In this document: in pieces, positions 1 through 6,478 of the stretch
Numbering within the stretch: position 1 is the first letter of the stretch
Layout of the letters: each line of letters starts with the position of its first letter
Assembly: GCA_903889605.1 (NCBI GenBank)
Contig: CAISYK010000782.1
Coordinates: 1-8,807, forward strand
Source of the DNA: an uncultured Bacteroidota bacterium
GTDB taxonomy: Bacteria; Bacteroidota; Bacteroidia; 2-12-FULL-35-15
Direction of reading: 5' to 3'
DNA: 8,807 bases
Position numbers and translations under genes: made by a program
The notes under the pieces: model-generated
Database searches by the model: none
Told to the model about the DNA's origin: nothing
Seen by the model: the letters and a program-made list of their open reading frames with translations, nothing else

Positions 1-17
1 AACTAAATAATAAAAAA

Positions 18-1517
18 ATGAAAATGAATCCATTAATGCTGATCGACTTTTATAAAGCTGATCACCGCAGACAATACCCTGAAGGAACCGAAATGGTATA
101 CTCCAATTTCACGCCCCGTAAATCACGTCAGTCCCAAAATGACAAATTAGTATTTTTTGGGTTACAGTATTTTATTAAGGAATATCTTATAAAACAATGG
201 AATGAAGGCTTCTTTAATATGCCTAAAGAAAAAGTTGTTGCCGAATATAAACGCAGAATGGATAATGCCTTAGGTAAAGAGAGTATTCCTATCGAACACA
301 TTGCTGAACTGCACGATCTGGGCTATTTACCTTTAGTTGTAAAAGGTTTGCCTGAAGGAAGTGTTGTATCAGAAAAAATACCTGTTGTTACAGTTTACAA
401 CACCCTGCCGAAATTCTTTTGGCTGACAAATTATTTGGAATCTTTGATGTCTGCTATTTTATGGAAACCTGCAACAAGTGCTACTACAGCTTTTCAATAC
501 CGAAAAGTATTTAATGAATATGCACGCAAAACAGTAAGTGATACAAACATTGATTTTGTTTACTGGCAAGGGCATGATTTCAGTTTCCGCGGTATGAGCG
601 GTATTGAAGACGCTTGTATAAGTGCAGCCGGACATTTATTGTCATTTTACGGTACAGACACTGTTCCGGCTATCGACTTTCACGAAATGTATTACAATGC
701 AGATTCTGATAAAGAGCTGATCGGAGGAAGTGTTCCGGCAACTGAACATTCCGTTATGTGTATGGGAACAAAAGACAATGAAATTGCTACTTTTGAGAGA
801 TTGGTAGAGGAGTTGTATCCAAAAGGAATTGTATCTATCGTTTCCGACACCTGGGATTTTTGGAAAGTAATTACTGAATTTTTACCTGAATTAAAATCAA
901 AAATTTTAGCCCGTGATGGTAAAGTAGTTATTCGTCCCGACAGCGGTGATCCTGTAAAAATAATTATCGGCGATAAAGATGCTGCTCCCGGAAGCCCTGA
1001 ATTTAAAGGTGCTATCGAATGTATGTGGGAAGTATTCGGAGGTACAACAACTGATAAAGGATATAAATTATTAGATTCTCATATTGGTTTAATTTATGGA
1101 GACAGCATCACACTTCAGCGTCAGAAAGAAATTCTGGAAGGATTAAAAGAAAAAGGGTTTGCTTCATTCAACGTTGTATTGGGAATAGGTTCTTACACTT
1201 ACGAATATGTTACCCGCGATACTTATGGTTTTGCGATGAAAGCAACTTATGGTGAAGTAAACGGTGAACCAAGAAACATTTTCAAAGATCCTAAAACAGA
1301 TGACGGTACAAAAAAATCCGCAAAGGGTTTATTGGCTGTGCATGAAATAAATGGTGAACTTCATTTAAAAGATCAATGCACATGGGAAGAAGAAAAACAA
1401 GGTTTGCTTAAAACTGTTTTCGAAAATGGGAAAATGCTGAATGAACAATCTCTAACCCAAATCAGAGCAAGGATTAATAAACAGCTTGAAATAGATGCCG
1501 CTGTTTTAATTGGATAG
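18..1517 (+). CDS. nadV: Nicotinamide phosphoribosyltransferase (NAMPT/NadV)
   Basis: Cytosolic enzyme that joins nicotinamide and PRPP to give NMN, the first step of the non-deamidating NAD salvage route. The 499-residue length is normal for the family. Visible family motifs, matched from memory to human NAMPT, are: IDFYKADH near the N-terminus (D10, Y12; human D16/Y18), DFSFRGMSG at 187-195, GTDT at 212-215, SVPATEHS with the putative catalytic histidine H244 (human H247), IVSD at 274-277, the phosphate-site motif VIRPDSGDP at 304-312 (R306, D308), and YGDSI at 360-364. All key residues appear present, so the enzyme should be active. The start at 18 has an A-rich leader typical of Bacteroidota; a second ATG at 24 is equally possible and changes the protein by two residues. 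Only 17 bases of upstream sequence are in the window, so its promoter and any regulator site are not visible. Downstream it is followed almost at once by a macrodomain relic. Confidence 0.96.
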   Translation: MKMNPLMLIDFYKADHRRQYPEGTEMVYSNFTPRKSRQSQNDKLVFFGLQYFIKEYLIKQWNEGFFNMPKEKVVAEYKRRMDNALGKESIPIEHIAELHDLGYLPLVVKGLPEGSVVSEKIPVVTVYNTLPKFFWLTNYLESLMSAILWKPATSATTAFQYRKVFNEYARKTVSDTNIDFVYWQGHDFSFRGMSGIEDACISAAGHLLSFYGTDTVPAIDFHEMYYNADSDKELIGGSVPATEHSVMCMGTKDNEIATFERLVEELYPKGIVSIVSDTWDFWKVITEFLPELKSKILARDGKVVIRPDSGDPVKIIIGDKDAAPGSPEFKGAIECMWEVFGGTTTDKGYKLLDSHIGLIYGDSITLQRQKEILEGLKEKGFASFNVVLGIGSYTYEYVTRDTYGFAMKATYGEVNGEPRNIFKDPKTDDGTKKSAKGLLAVHEINGELHLKDQCTWEEEKQGLLKTVFENGKMLNEQSLTQIRARINKQLEIDAAVLIG

Positions 1518-1518
1518 A

Positions 1519-1705
1519 ATTGAAATTGAATTGCTGACATTAAACAAATAATGAAGATGCCATTGTCAACGCTGCCGTTAATTCCATTATGGAAGGCGGC
1601 AGTGTTGATGGCATTTAACAGATAATAATGACGATTTACATTGGTAAGGAAGAAAATTATATCGAAAAACTATCCTGCAATAGAATAATGGAATCAAAAT
1701 TATGA
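1519..1705 (+). pseudogene. Relic of a macrodomain (ADP-ribose-binding) gene
   Basis: The gap between nadV and the glycohydrolase gene encodes, in the frame starting at 1550, the peptide NEDAIVNAAVNSIMEGGS followed by VDGI. It closely matches the macrodomain signature, for which the usual form is DAIVNAANSSLLGGGG followed by VDGAI; this strand binds ADP-ribose. Just upstream, other frames give IEIELL (1519-1536) and ADIKQI (1533-1550), resembling the preceding family strand (IEIIxGDIT). The distance from this isoleucine to the signature aspartate is 37 nt, where 13 codons (39 nt) would be expected, consistent with two single-base losses. After VDGI there is a TAA at 1616; a shifted frame at 1611-1622 reads A-F-N-R where the family has A-I-H-R. 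Most of the domain (over 100 residues) is missing. A 25-codon open stretch in the same frame (ATG at 1628, TGA at 1703-1705) overlaps the next start by ATGA; it may be the residual C-terminus, but that is a guess. No functional product is expected. Confidence 0.75.
1557..1614 (+). repeat. Imperfect inverted repeat (possible RNA hairpin) within the macrodomain relic
   Basis: Positions 1557-1562 (ATGCCA) pair with 1609-1614, 1566-1570 (TCAAC) with 1604-1608, 1571 with 1603 as a G-T wobble, and 1572-1577 (CTGCCG) with 1597-1602. That is 18 pairs with one 3-nt bulge. Inside the loop, TTCCA (1582-1586) pairs with TGGAA (1590-1594) around TTA. No T-run follows, so it is not a standard intrinsic terminator. 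It coincides exactly with the macrodomain signature codons, so the symmetry may be partly accidental. It could nevertheless fold in the operon mRNA and affect passage from nadV into the downstream genes. Confidence 0.45.
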
Positions 1706-2631
1706 AAGATGAATTAGACAAATGCAAAGGAGCTTTATTAGGCCTTGCTGCTGGTGACGCTTTAGGTACTACTCTTGAATTTAAAACACCCGGCACATTT
1801 GAACCTTTAACTGATTTAATCGGAGGAGGAATATTTAGATTAGAAGCCGGCAAATGGACAGACGATACTTCCATGGCTTTATGTTTAGCAGATAGTTTGA
1901 TTGAAAAAAATTCTTTCGACGCATTTGATCAGTTAGAAAAGTATTTAAAATGGTTTAATGAAGGCTATAACAGCAGTACAGGTGAATGTTTTGATATCGG
2001 CAATGCAACTAAGCAGGCTTTATATTTATTTGAAAATTCCGGTCAGCCATACTGCGGAAATACATTGAGGCAATCGGCAGGTAATGGCTCTATTATGCGA
2101 CTGGCTCCTATTCCAATATTTTATTATAATGAGCCCGAAAAGTTAATGCAGTATTCAGAAAACAGTTCAAAGACAACACATGCTGCACCACAATGTATTG
2201 ATGCCTGCAAATATATGTCAGGCATTATTGCGGGCGCTATTAAAGGAATAAGTAAGGAAGAATTGTTAGGTGATTCATTTTCACTTATCCCCAATTATTG
2301 GAAAGATAATCCTTTAGATTCAAGTATTCAGGAAATAGCTAAGGGGTCTTTTAAAATCAAACAACCACCGCAAATTAAAGGTTCGGGTTATGTAGTTCAA
2401 ACATTAGAGGCTGCTTTATGGGCTTTCTATCACACAAATGATTTCGAGTCTGGAGCCCTAAATGTAGTTAACCTTGGCGATGATGCAGATACAACAGGGG
2501 CTGTATACGGCCAGATTGCAGGAGCTTATTATGGAATGAAATGTATACCCGAAAAGTGGCTGAAGAAGGTGTATCGCGCTTCTGATATTGAAATAATTGC
2601 AGAAAGATTATACAAAATTGCCATTAAATAA
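1702..2631 (+). CDS. ADP-ribosylglycohydrolase family protein (DraG/ADPRH fold)
   Basis: Probable cytosolic dinuclear-magnesium hydrolase that cleaves ADP-ribose from a modified protein or small molecule. Family hallmarks in order: GALLGLAAGDALGTTLEF at 10-27 (N-terminal helix and first acidic residue), WTDDTSMA at 52-59 (metal ligands T53, D54, D55), GNGSIMRLAP at 127-136, TTHAAPQC at 158-165, and LGDDADTTGAVYGQIAGA at 258-275 (metal ligands around D261, D263 and T264). The length of 309 residues is usual for a stand-alone enzyme. The ATG at 1702 sits in an ATGA overlap with the short frame left by the macrodomain relic, and no strong Shine-Dalgarno is visible. It is followed after 2 nt by the TonB-dependent receptor gene. 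In a NAD salvage operon the likely role is releasing or recycling ADP-ribose during ADP-ribosylation turnover. The actual substrate (arginine-, serine- or phosphate-linked ADP-ribose) cannot be read from the sequence. Confidence 0.93.
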   Translation: MKDELDKCKGALLGLAAGDALGTTLEFKTPGTFEPLTDLIGGGIFRLEAGKWTDDTSMALCLADSLIEKNSFDAFDQLEKYLKWFNEGYNSSTGECFDIGNATKQALYLFENSGQPYCGNTLRQSAGNGSIMRLAPIPIFYYNEPEKLMQYSENSSKTTHAAPQCIDACKYMSGIIAGAIKGISKEELLGDSFSLIPNYWKDNPLDSSIQEIAKGSFKIKQPPQIKGSGYVVQTLEAALWAFYHTNDFESGALNVVNLGDDADTTGAVYGQIAGAYYGMKCIPEKWLKKVYRASDIEIIAERLYKIAIK

Positions 2632-2633
2632 AT

Positions 2634-4721
2634 ATGAAATATTATAAATTAAAATATTTGATTGCCTTTACAATTATTGTAAACAGCATGTATGCACATC
2701 ATGAACCGCCATTTTATAAAAATTCATTTCACCAAAACTACACTCTAAAAAGTAAAAACGATACGCTAAAAAAAATGCAGTTAGAGGAGGTTTCCATTAG
2801 TGCTGTGAGATCTGATAGAAATCTTCCTGTAACAGAAACCACGATTAACAAAACCATTATAGAGCATAATTATACTGGGCAGGAAATGCCGGTAATATTA
2901 GCTAAAACACCTTCCATCACTTGGTATTCAGATGGAGGAAATTACACAGGATATTCATATTTAAGATTAAGAGGAATAGACCAGACGCGGGTTAATTTCA
3001 CCCTGAATGGTGTACCATTAAATGAACCGGAGGATGAGGGAGCATACTTTTCTAATTACCCCGATTTCCTTAGCAGCATTGGTTCGATTCAAATCCAGCG
3101 GGGAGTGGGTTTAAGTACAAACGGTTCTGCCTCTTTTGCGGGCTCTGTAAATATGGAATCTCCATCCTTGAATGATTCGACATATACTGAAATCAACAGC
3201 AGTTTTGGGTCATATTATACATATAGATTAAGCCCAGAATTTAACACAGGCTTATTAAAAAATAACTGGTCGTTTTACGGACGTTATTCAAATGTTGGAT
3301 CTGATGGTTTTAGAGAACATTCAGGCACTAAAGGGCAATCTTTCTTTTTCAGCGGCGGGTATATTGGAAAGAAAGGGATTCTGAAATTTACAAGTTTTAC
3401 CGGATTTTCTAAAAATGAAATGGCCTACCTTGCTGCGGCTGATACAACTTTAAAAAGGAACTACAGAACAAATAATTTAACACCTGATGAAAAGGATGAA
3501 TTTAAGCAGAGCCTCGAAATGCTGCAGTATATTATTCCCGTTGGCGCCCATTCTTTCCTTAGCTCAACTGTATATTATAATTATTTAGAAGGAGGATACA
3601 ATATTTTATTCTCTCCAGACATGTATAATTATTCTGTAAAGTCTGATTTTTATGGAGGTATTATTAATTATCAATACAAAAAAAATGCATTAAAAATTAA
3701 TGCAGGTATTCATGCAAACGATTATGTCAGATACCATTATTCTTCAATACAGCCTAACGAAAGTGTTTTGTTGTATAAAAACTCAGGACATAAAAATGAG
3801 TTTGCGGCTTTTTTAAAACTATCATACGATATAAAAAAAATCACTTTGTTTGCCGACATTCAATACCGGTATGCTCAATTTACATATCAATCTGATAAAA
3901 ATACTCCTATTGTTGTGCAGCTTGTTAATTGGCAATTTATCAATCCCAAAGGAGGAATTTCATATTCATTAAAAGGCAACCACGTTATATATGTTTCTGT
4001 CGGCAATACCAGCAGAGAACCTGCCAGAAATGATATGTTTGCAGGATATGACAACATAGACTCGTTGAACTATTTAGAAGTCGGCAAACTAAATCGTGTA
4101 AAGCCCGAATCGGTTACTGATATTGAGGCAGGCATAAAACTCTTATTTCAAAAATTAAAACTTGATCTTAATATATATGATATGGAATTCAAAAATGAAA
4201 TAGCCGCAATAGGCCAGTTGAGTTATATTGGATTGCCGTTAAGAAAGAATGTCGCATCAAGCTATAGGAGGGGTATAGAATTAAATATGACCGCTGAACC
4301 AACCTCAAAATTATCATTAGAGACTCAAGCTAATTTAAGCACAAATCGAATCAAAAAATATACAACAGATTACGATTCAATAACATATTCAAACGTTCAG
4401 CCTTTACTCACTCCTCAAATTATTATAAATCAAACGGTAAATTATGCCTTTACAAAATGGATGAAAGCTGAAGTCAGCGGCAGATATATCAGTCAGTCAT
4501 TTTTAGATAACAGTAATAATAAAAATTTCACCACCCCGGCTTCTTTGGTATTTAACGCTTCTGTTTGTATAAATTTTCTAAAATATCACAGTATCAATTT
4601 TTTGGTTAATAATTTAACAAATCAGAAATATTATACTTCTGGGTATATCCAGGATGCCCAACCATATTATTTTGCCATGGCGACAAGAAATTATTTTGTA
4701 ACACTTAAGTTAAGATTCTAA
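2634..4721 (+). CDS. TonB-dependent outer-membrane receptor, probably for a pyridine nucleoside or related vitamin
   Basis: Outer-membrane gated beta-barrel that imports a ligand using energy from TonB/ExbBD. The 695-residue protein begins with a signal peptide (hydrophobic stretch 8-19, likely cleavage after MYA at 21). A TonB-box-like segment LEEVSISA lies at 50-57. The plug domain runs from about 60 to 175 and includes YLRLRGIDQTRVNFTLNGVP (109-128) and SIQIQRGVGLSTNGSASFAG (151-170). The remainder is barrel, rich in alternating aromatic strands, ending in YFVTLKLRF with the C-terminal phenylalanine expected for barrel assembly. There is no N-terminal carboxypeptidase-like extension, so it is not a SusC-type receptor. 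It starts 2 nt after the glycohydrolase and its stop overlaps the pnuC start (TAATG). Substrate is inferred only from context: adjacent PnuC and NadR point to nicotinamide riboside or NMN. The fold itself is shared with siderophore, cobalamin and thiamine receptors. Confidence 0.92.
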   Translation: MKYYKLKYLIAFTIIVNSMYAHHEPPFYKNSFHQNYTLKSKNDTLKKMQLEEVSISAVRSDRNLPVTETTINKTIIEHNYTGQEMPVILAKTPSITWYSDGGNYTGYSYLRLRGIDQTRVNFTLNGVPLNEPEDEGAYFSNYPDFLSSIGSIQIQRGVGLSTNGSASFAGSVNMESPSLNDSTYTEINSSFGSYYTYRLSPEFNTGLLKNNWSFYGRYSNVGSDGFREHSGTKGQSFFFSGGYIGKKGILKFTSFTGFSKNEMAYLAAADTTLKRNYRTNNLTPDEKDEFKQSLEMLQYIIPVGAHSFLSSTVYYNYLEGGYNILFSPDMYNYSVKSDFYGGIINYQYKKNALKINAGIHANDYVRYHYSSIQPNESVLLYKNSGHKNEFAAFLKLSYDIKKITLFADIQYRYAQFTYQSDKNTPIVVQLVNWQFINPKGGISYSLKGNHVIYVSVGNTSREPARNDMFAGYDNIDSLNYLEVGKLNRVKPESVTDIEAGIKLLFQKLKLDLNIYDMEFKNEIAAIGQLSYIGLPLRKNVASSYRRGIELNMTAEPTSKLSLETQANLSTNRIKKYTTDYDSITYSNVQPLLTPQIIINQTVNYAFTKWMKAEVSGRYISQSFLDNSNNKNFTTPASLVFNASVCINFLKYHSINFLVNNLTNQKYYTSGYIQDAQPYYFAMATRNYFVTLKLRF

Positions 4722-5293
4722 TGTCCTTAACAGAGATAACAGCAGTAGTTTTTAGTTTATCCTGCGTTTGGCTGGCAGTAAAAAAACATGTACTGAATTG
4801 GCCTATTGGTATAGTAGGTGTTTGTGCATATATGATCCTTTTTTACAGGGAAAAATTGTATGCCGATATGTTTTTACAATTGGTGTTTATTGTTCAGGGC
4901 ATCTATGGCTGGATGAATTGGCTGAAGCGAAAGGGAAATGAAGAAGAAATAAAAGTAATTTATTTAGTAAATAAACAAAGAGTTCTATATGGCATTCTAA
5001 TTATATTTATTTCTGCAATTTGGTCTTATGCTTTAATGACATACACCAACGCATCTATGCCTTATGTGGATGCTTTTGCAGCAACAATAAGCTTAGCGGC
5101 AAATTGGCTTATGGCAAAAAAAAATATAGAAAATTGGGTGTTATGGATTTTTGCCGATCTTATTTACATTCCATTATTTTTATATAAAGATCTATATCTT
5201 TCAAGCGGCATATATTTAATATTTTTAATTTTATCAATAAAAGGACTGATAGATTGGAGCAGACAAAGCAATTTAAAAAAGGTTTTATACTAG
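4721..5293 (+). CDS. pnuC: PnuC-family nucleoside/vitamin transporter (nicotinamide riboside likely)
   Basis: Inner-membrane facilitator of the SWEET-like PnuC fold, which moves a vitamin precursor down its gradient and relies on cytosolic phosphorylation to trap it. The 190-residue protein is almost wholly hydrophobic, with about seven membrane helices. Characteristic segments are NWPIGIVGVCAYMILFY (26-42), YADMFLQLVFIVQGIYGWMN (47-66), and NWVLWIFADLIYIPLFLYKD (138-157), the last holding the tryptophan-rich substrate-site helix of the family. Its ATG overlaps the stop of the receptor gene by one base, and its last 40 bases overlap the NadR-like gene, so both are probably translationally coupled to it. 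PnuC (nicotinamide riboside), PnuT (thiamine) and PnuX (riboflavin) relatives look alike. The choice of nicotinamide riboside rests on the downstream ribosylnicotinamide kinase domain and on the nadV gene in the same cluster. Confidence 0.9.
   Translation: MSLTEITAVVFSLSCVWLAVKKHVLNWPIGIVGVCAYMILFYREKLYADMFLQLVFIVQGIYGWMNWLKRKGNEEEIKVIYLVNKQRVLYGILIIFISAIWSYALMTYTNASMPYVDAFAATISLAANWLMAKKNIENWVLWIFADLIYIPLFLYKDLYLSSGIYLIFLILSIKGLIDWSRQSNLKKVLY
5241..5256 (+). promoter_or_regulatory. Ribosome-binding site and TTG start of nadR inside pnuC
   Basis: AAGGA at 5241-5245 precedes the TTG codon at 5254-5256 with an 8-nt gap. The first in-frame ATG downstream (the methionine of GHMHLI) would remove most of the catalytic HxGH motif, so TTG is the credible initiator. 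The strong purine run stands out in a window where the other genes have weak Shine-Dalgarno sequences. Confidence 0.6.
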
Positions 5294-6234
5294 GGAAGTT
5301 TCTCCCGCCGCATAAAGGCCACATGCATCTCATTCAATCTGCAATGAAGCAAGTCGAGGAGCTGACGGTATTGGTATGCACTCTTCAAAAAGAGCCTATT
5401 CCAGGCATACTCCGTTATCAATGGATTAAAGAATTATTCCCAGATGCAAATGTGGTTCACGTTACTGATGAAGTCCCCTCCTATCCGCATGAGCATCCTG
5501 ATTTTTGGGATATATGGACTTCGCTTTTGAAAAGAGTAAATGATGCTGATACAGAAGTTTTTTTTTCATCGGAAGATTATGGAGAAGAAGTGGCGGAACG
5601 AATGGGGATTAAACATATTCTAATTGATAAGGAAAGGAATACAGTTCCAATTTCTGCAACTAAAATCAGAGAAAATTCTTTTGAAAACTGGGATTATATT
5701 CCGGATAATGTCAAACCATATTTTGTTAAACGCATTGTTTTAACAGGTCCCGAATCTACTGGAAAAACAACGATGGCAAGGCTGTTAGCAGAGCATTTTA
5801 AAACTGTTTGGGCGGAAGAATACGGCAGAGAGTATTTTGTTAATAAGGGAGGCAATTTAATATTACCGGATATTACCGAAATAGCAAAAGGTCAATTGAA
5901 AATTGAAGACGAAAGTGTTGTAAAAGCAAACAAATTTTTGTTTTGTGATACTGATTTAATCGTAACTGAGATTTGGAGCGAAATATATTTTAAAACCTGT
6001 CCGAGGGAAGTTATAGAAATGGGGCTCAATAGAAAGTATGACCTATACTTACTAATGGATATAGATATACCTTGGAAGGATGACGGCACAAGGGAATTTC
6101 CGCATTTGAGAGAATGGCACTTCAAAAGAATTAAAGAAGAATTAGAAATAAGAGGGTTGAATTATATAGTAATATCAGGCAATTACGAAGAAAGATTAAA
6201 AACATGTATAACTTTTATAAATAAACTTTTTTGA
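5254..6234 (+). CDS. nadR: NadR-type bifunctional NMN adenylyltransferase / ribosylnicotinamide kinase
   Basis: Cytosolic enzyme expected to phosphorylate nicotinamide riboside to NMN and then adenylate NMN to NAD. The N-terminal nucleotidyltransferase domain (about 9-150) has GKFLPPHKGHMHLI, with the HxGH signature at 20-23 and ISATKIRE at 133-140. The C-terminal P-loop kinase domain (about 159-326) has Walker A GPESTGKTT at 165-173, EEYGREYF at 188-195, CDTD at 231-234 and PWKDDGTRE at 273-281. At 326 residues it lacks the N-terminal helix-turn-helix of the enterobacterial repressor form, so it should be an enzyme only, as in Haemophilus-type NadR. The start is a TTG at 5254, inside pnuC; no ATG precedes the essential active-site motif, and AAGGA lies 8 nt upstream of the TTG. 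The 40-nt overlap with pnuC suggests coupled translation, pairing uptake with the kinase that traps the substrate. Confidence 0.94.
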   Translation: MEQTKQFKKGFILGKFLPPHKGHMHLIQSAMKQVEELTVLVCTLQKEPIPGILRYQWIKELFPDANVVHVTDEVPSYPHEHPDFWDIWTSLLKRVNDADTEVFFSSEDYGEEVAERMGIKHILIDKERNTVPISATKIRENSFENWDYIPDNVKPYFVKRIVLTGPESTGKTTMARLLAEHFKTVWAEEYGREYFVNKGGNLILPDITEIAKGQLKIEDESVVKANKFLFCDTDLIVTEIWSEIYFKTCPREVIEMGLNRKYDLYLLMDIDIPWKDDGTREFPHLREWHFKRIKEELEIRGLNYIVISGNYEERLKTCITFINKLF

Positions 6235-6310
6235 AAATGGTGGGTATGAAAGTTCAGTAAAGAGTAATCTCATACCAATGTCATTTTTTAAGAAAAATAA
6301 AATGCCAACG

Positions 6311-6382
6311 CCCTTTCTCGACTCCGCTCTAAATGACTACGGGCGATGTCCGTTCGAGCGGAGTCGAGAACTGCGCGAAGGG
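6311..6382. repeat. REP-like GC-rich palindromic element
   Basis: A 13-bp perfect inverted repeat, CTCGACTCCGCTC at 6317-6329 and GAGCGGAGTCGAG at 6356-6368, is extended by two more pairs on the outside (6315-6316 with 6369-6370). It is bracketed by CCCTT at 6311-6315 and AAGGG at 6378-6382. Within the loop, 6339-6344 pairs with 6348-6353 (one wobble) around a GAT triloop, giving a branched hairpin. Hand-counted GC is about 60% over these 72 bases, against a clearly AT-rich background. Arms of the type TCGACTCCGCTC with flanking CCCTT/AAGGG resemble interspersed palindromic repeats in many bacterial genomes, usually placed between genes. It lies downstream of nadR and could cap the operon transcript, though no T-run follows either arm. 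The rest of the 244-bp spacer (6235-6478) shows nothing I can name. Confidence 0.65.
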
Positions 6383-6478
6383 ATTGATCTAGAAATATAA
6401 CCTTAACTAAACGACATTGAATCTCATACTTTTAATAATTACAGAATAAAGTATAAAATTCATAAGAATCATCAAATC

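Noticed and set aside
1518..1701. Riboswitch (NAD-II or THI-box type) in the nadV downstream spacer
   Set aside because: I see no THI-box core or NAD-II features, and the position after nadV together with the macrodomain coding signature explains the structure better.
1587..1874. Minus-strand open frame of 95 codons
   Set aside because: It overlaps the macrodomain relic and the strongly supported N-terminus of the glycohydrolase. The predicted peptide shows no family motif and looks like an antisense shadow.
5892..6125. Minus-strand open frame of 77 codons
   Set aside because: It lies wholly inside the NadR kinase domain, has low-complexity serine/isoleucine content and no recognisable motif.
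6243..6289. Possible intrinsic terminator after nadR (GGTATGA/TCATACC stem followed by a T-run at 6284-6289)
   Set aside because: The stem is only seven AT-rich pairs with a 20-nt loop and the T-run starts seven bases after it. This is too weak to call in AT-rich DNA.
6427..6478. Bacteroidota-type promoter (TAnnTTTG) upstream of the truncated methyltransferase-like gene
   Set aside because: Only a partial match (TACTTTTA) is present and such matches are common by chance in AT-rich spacers.
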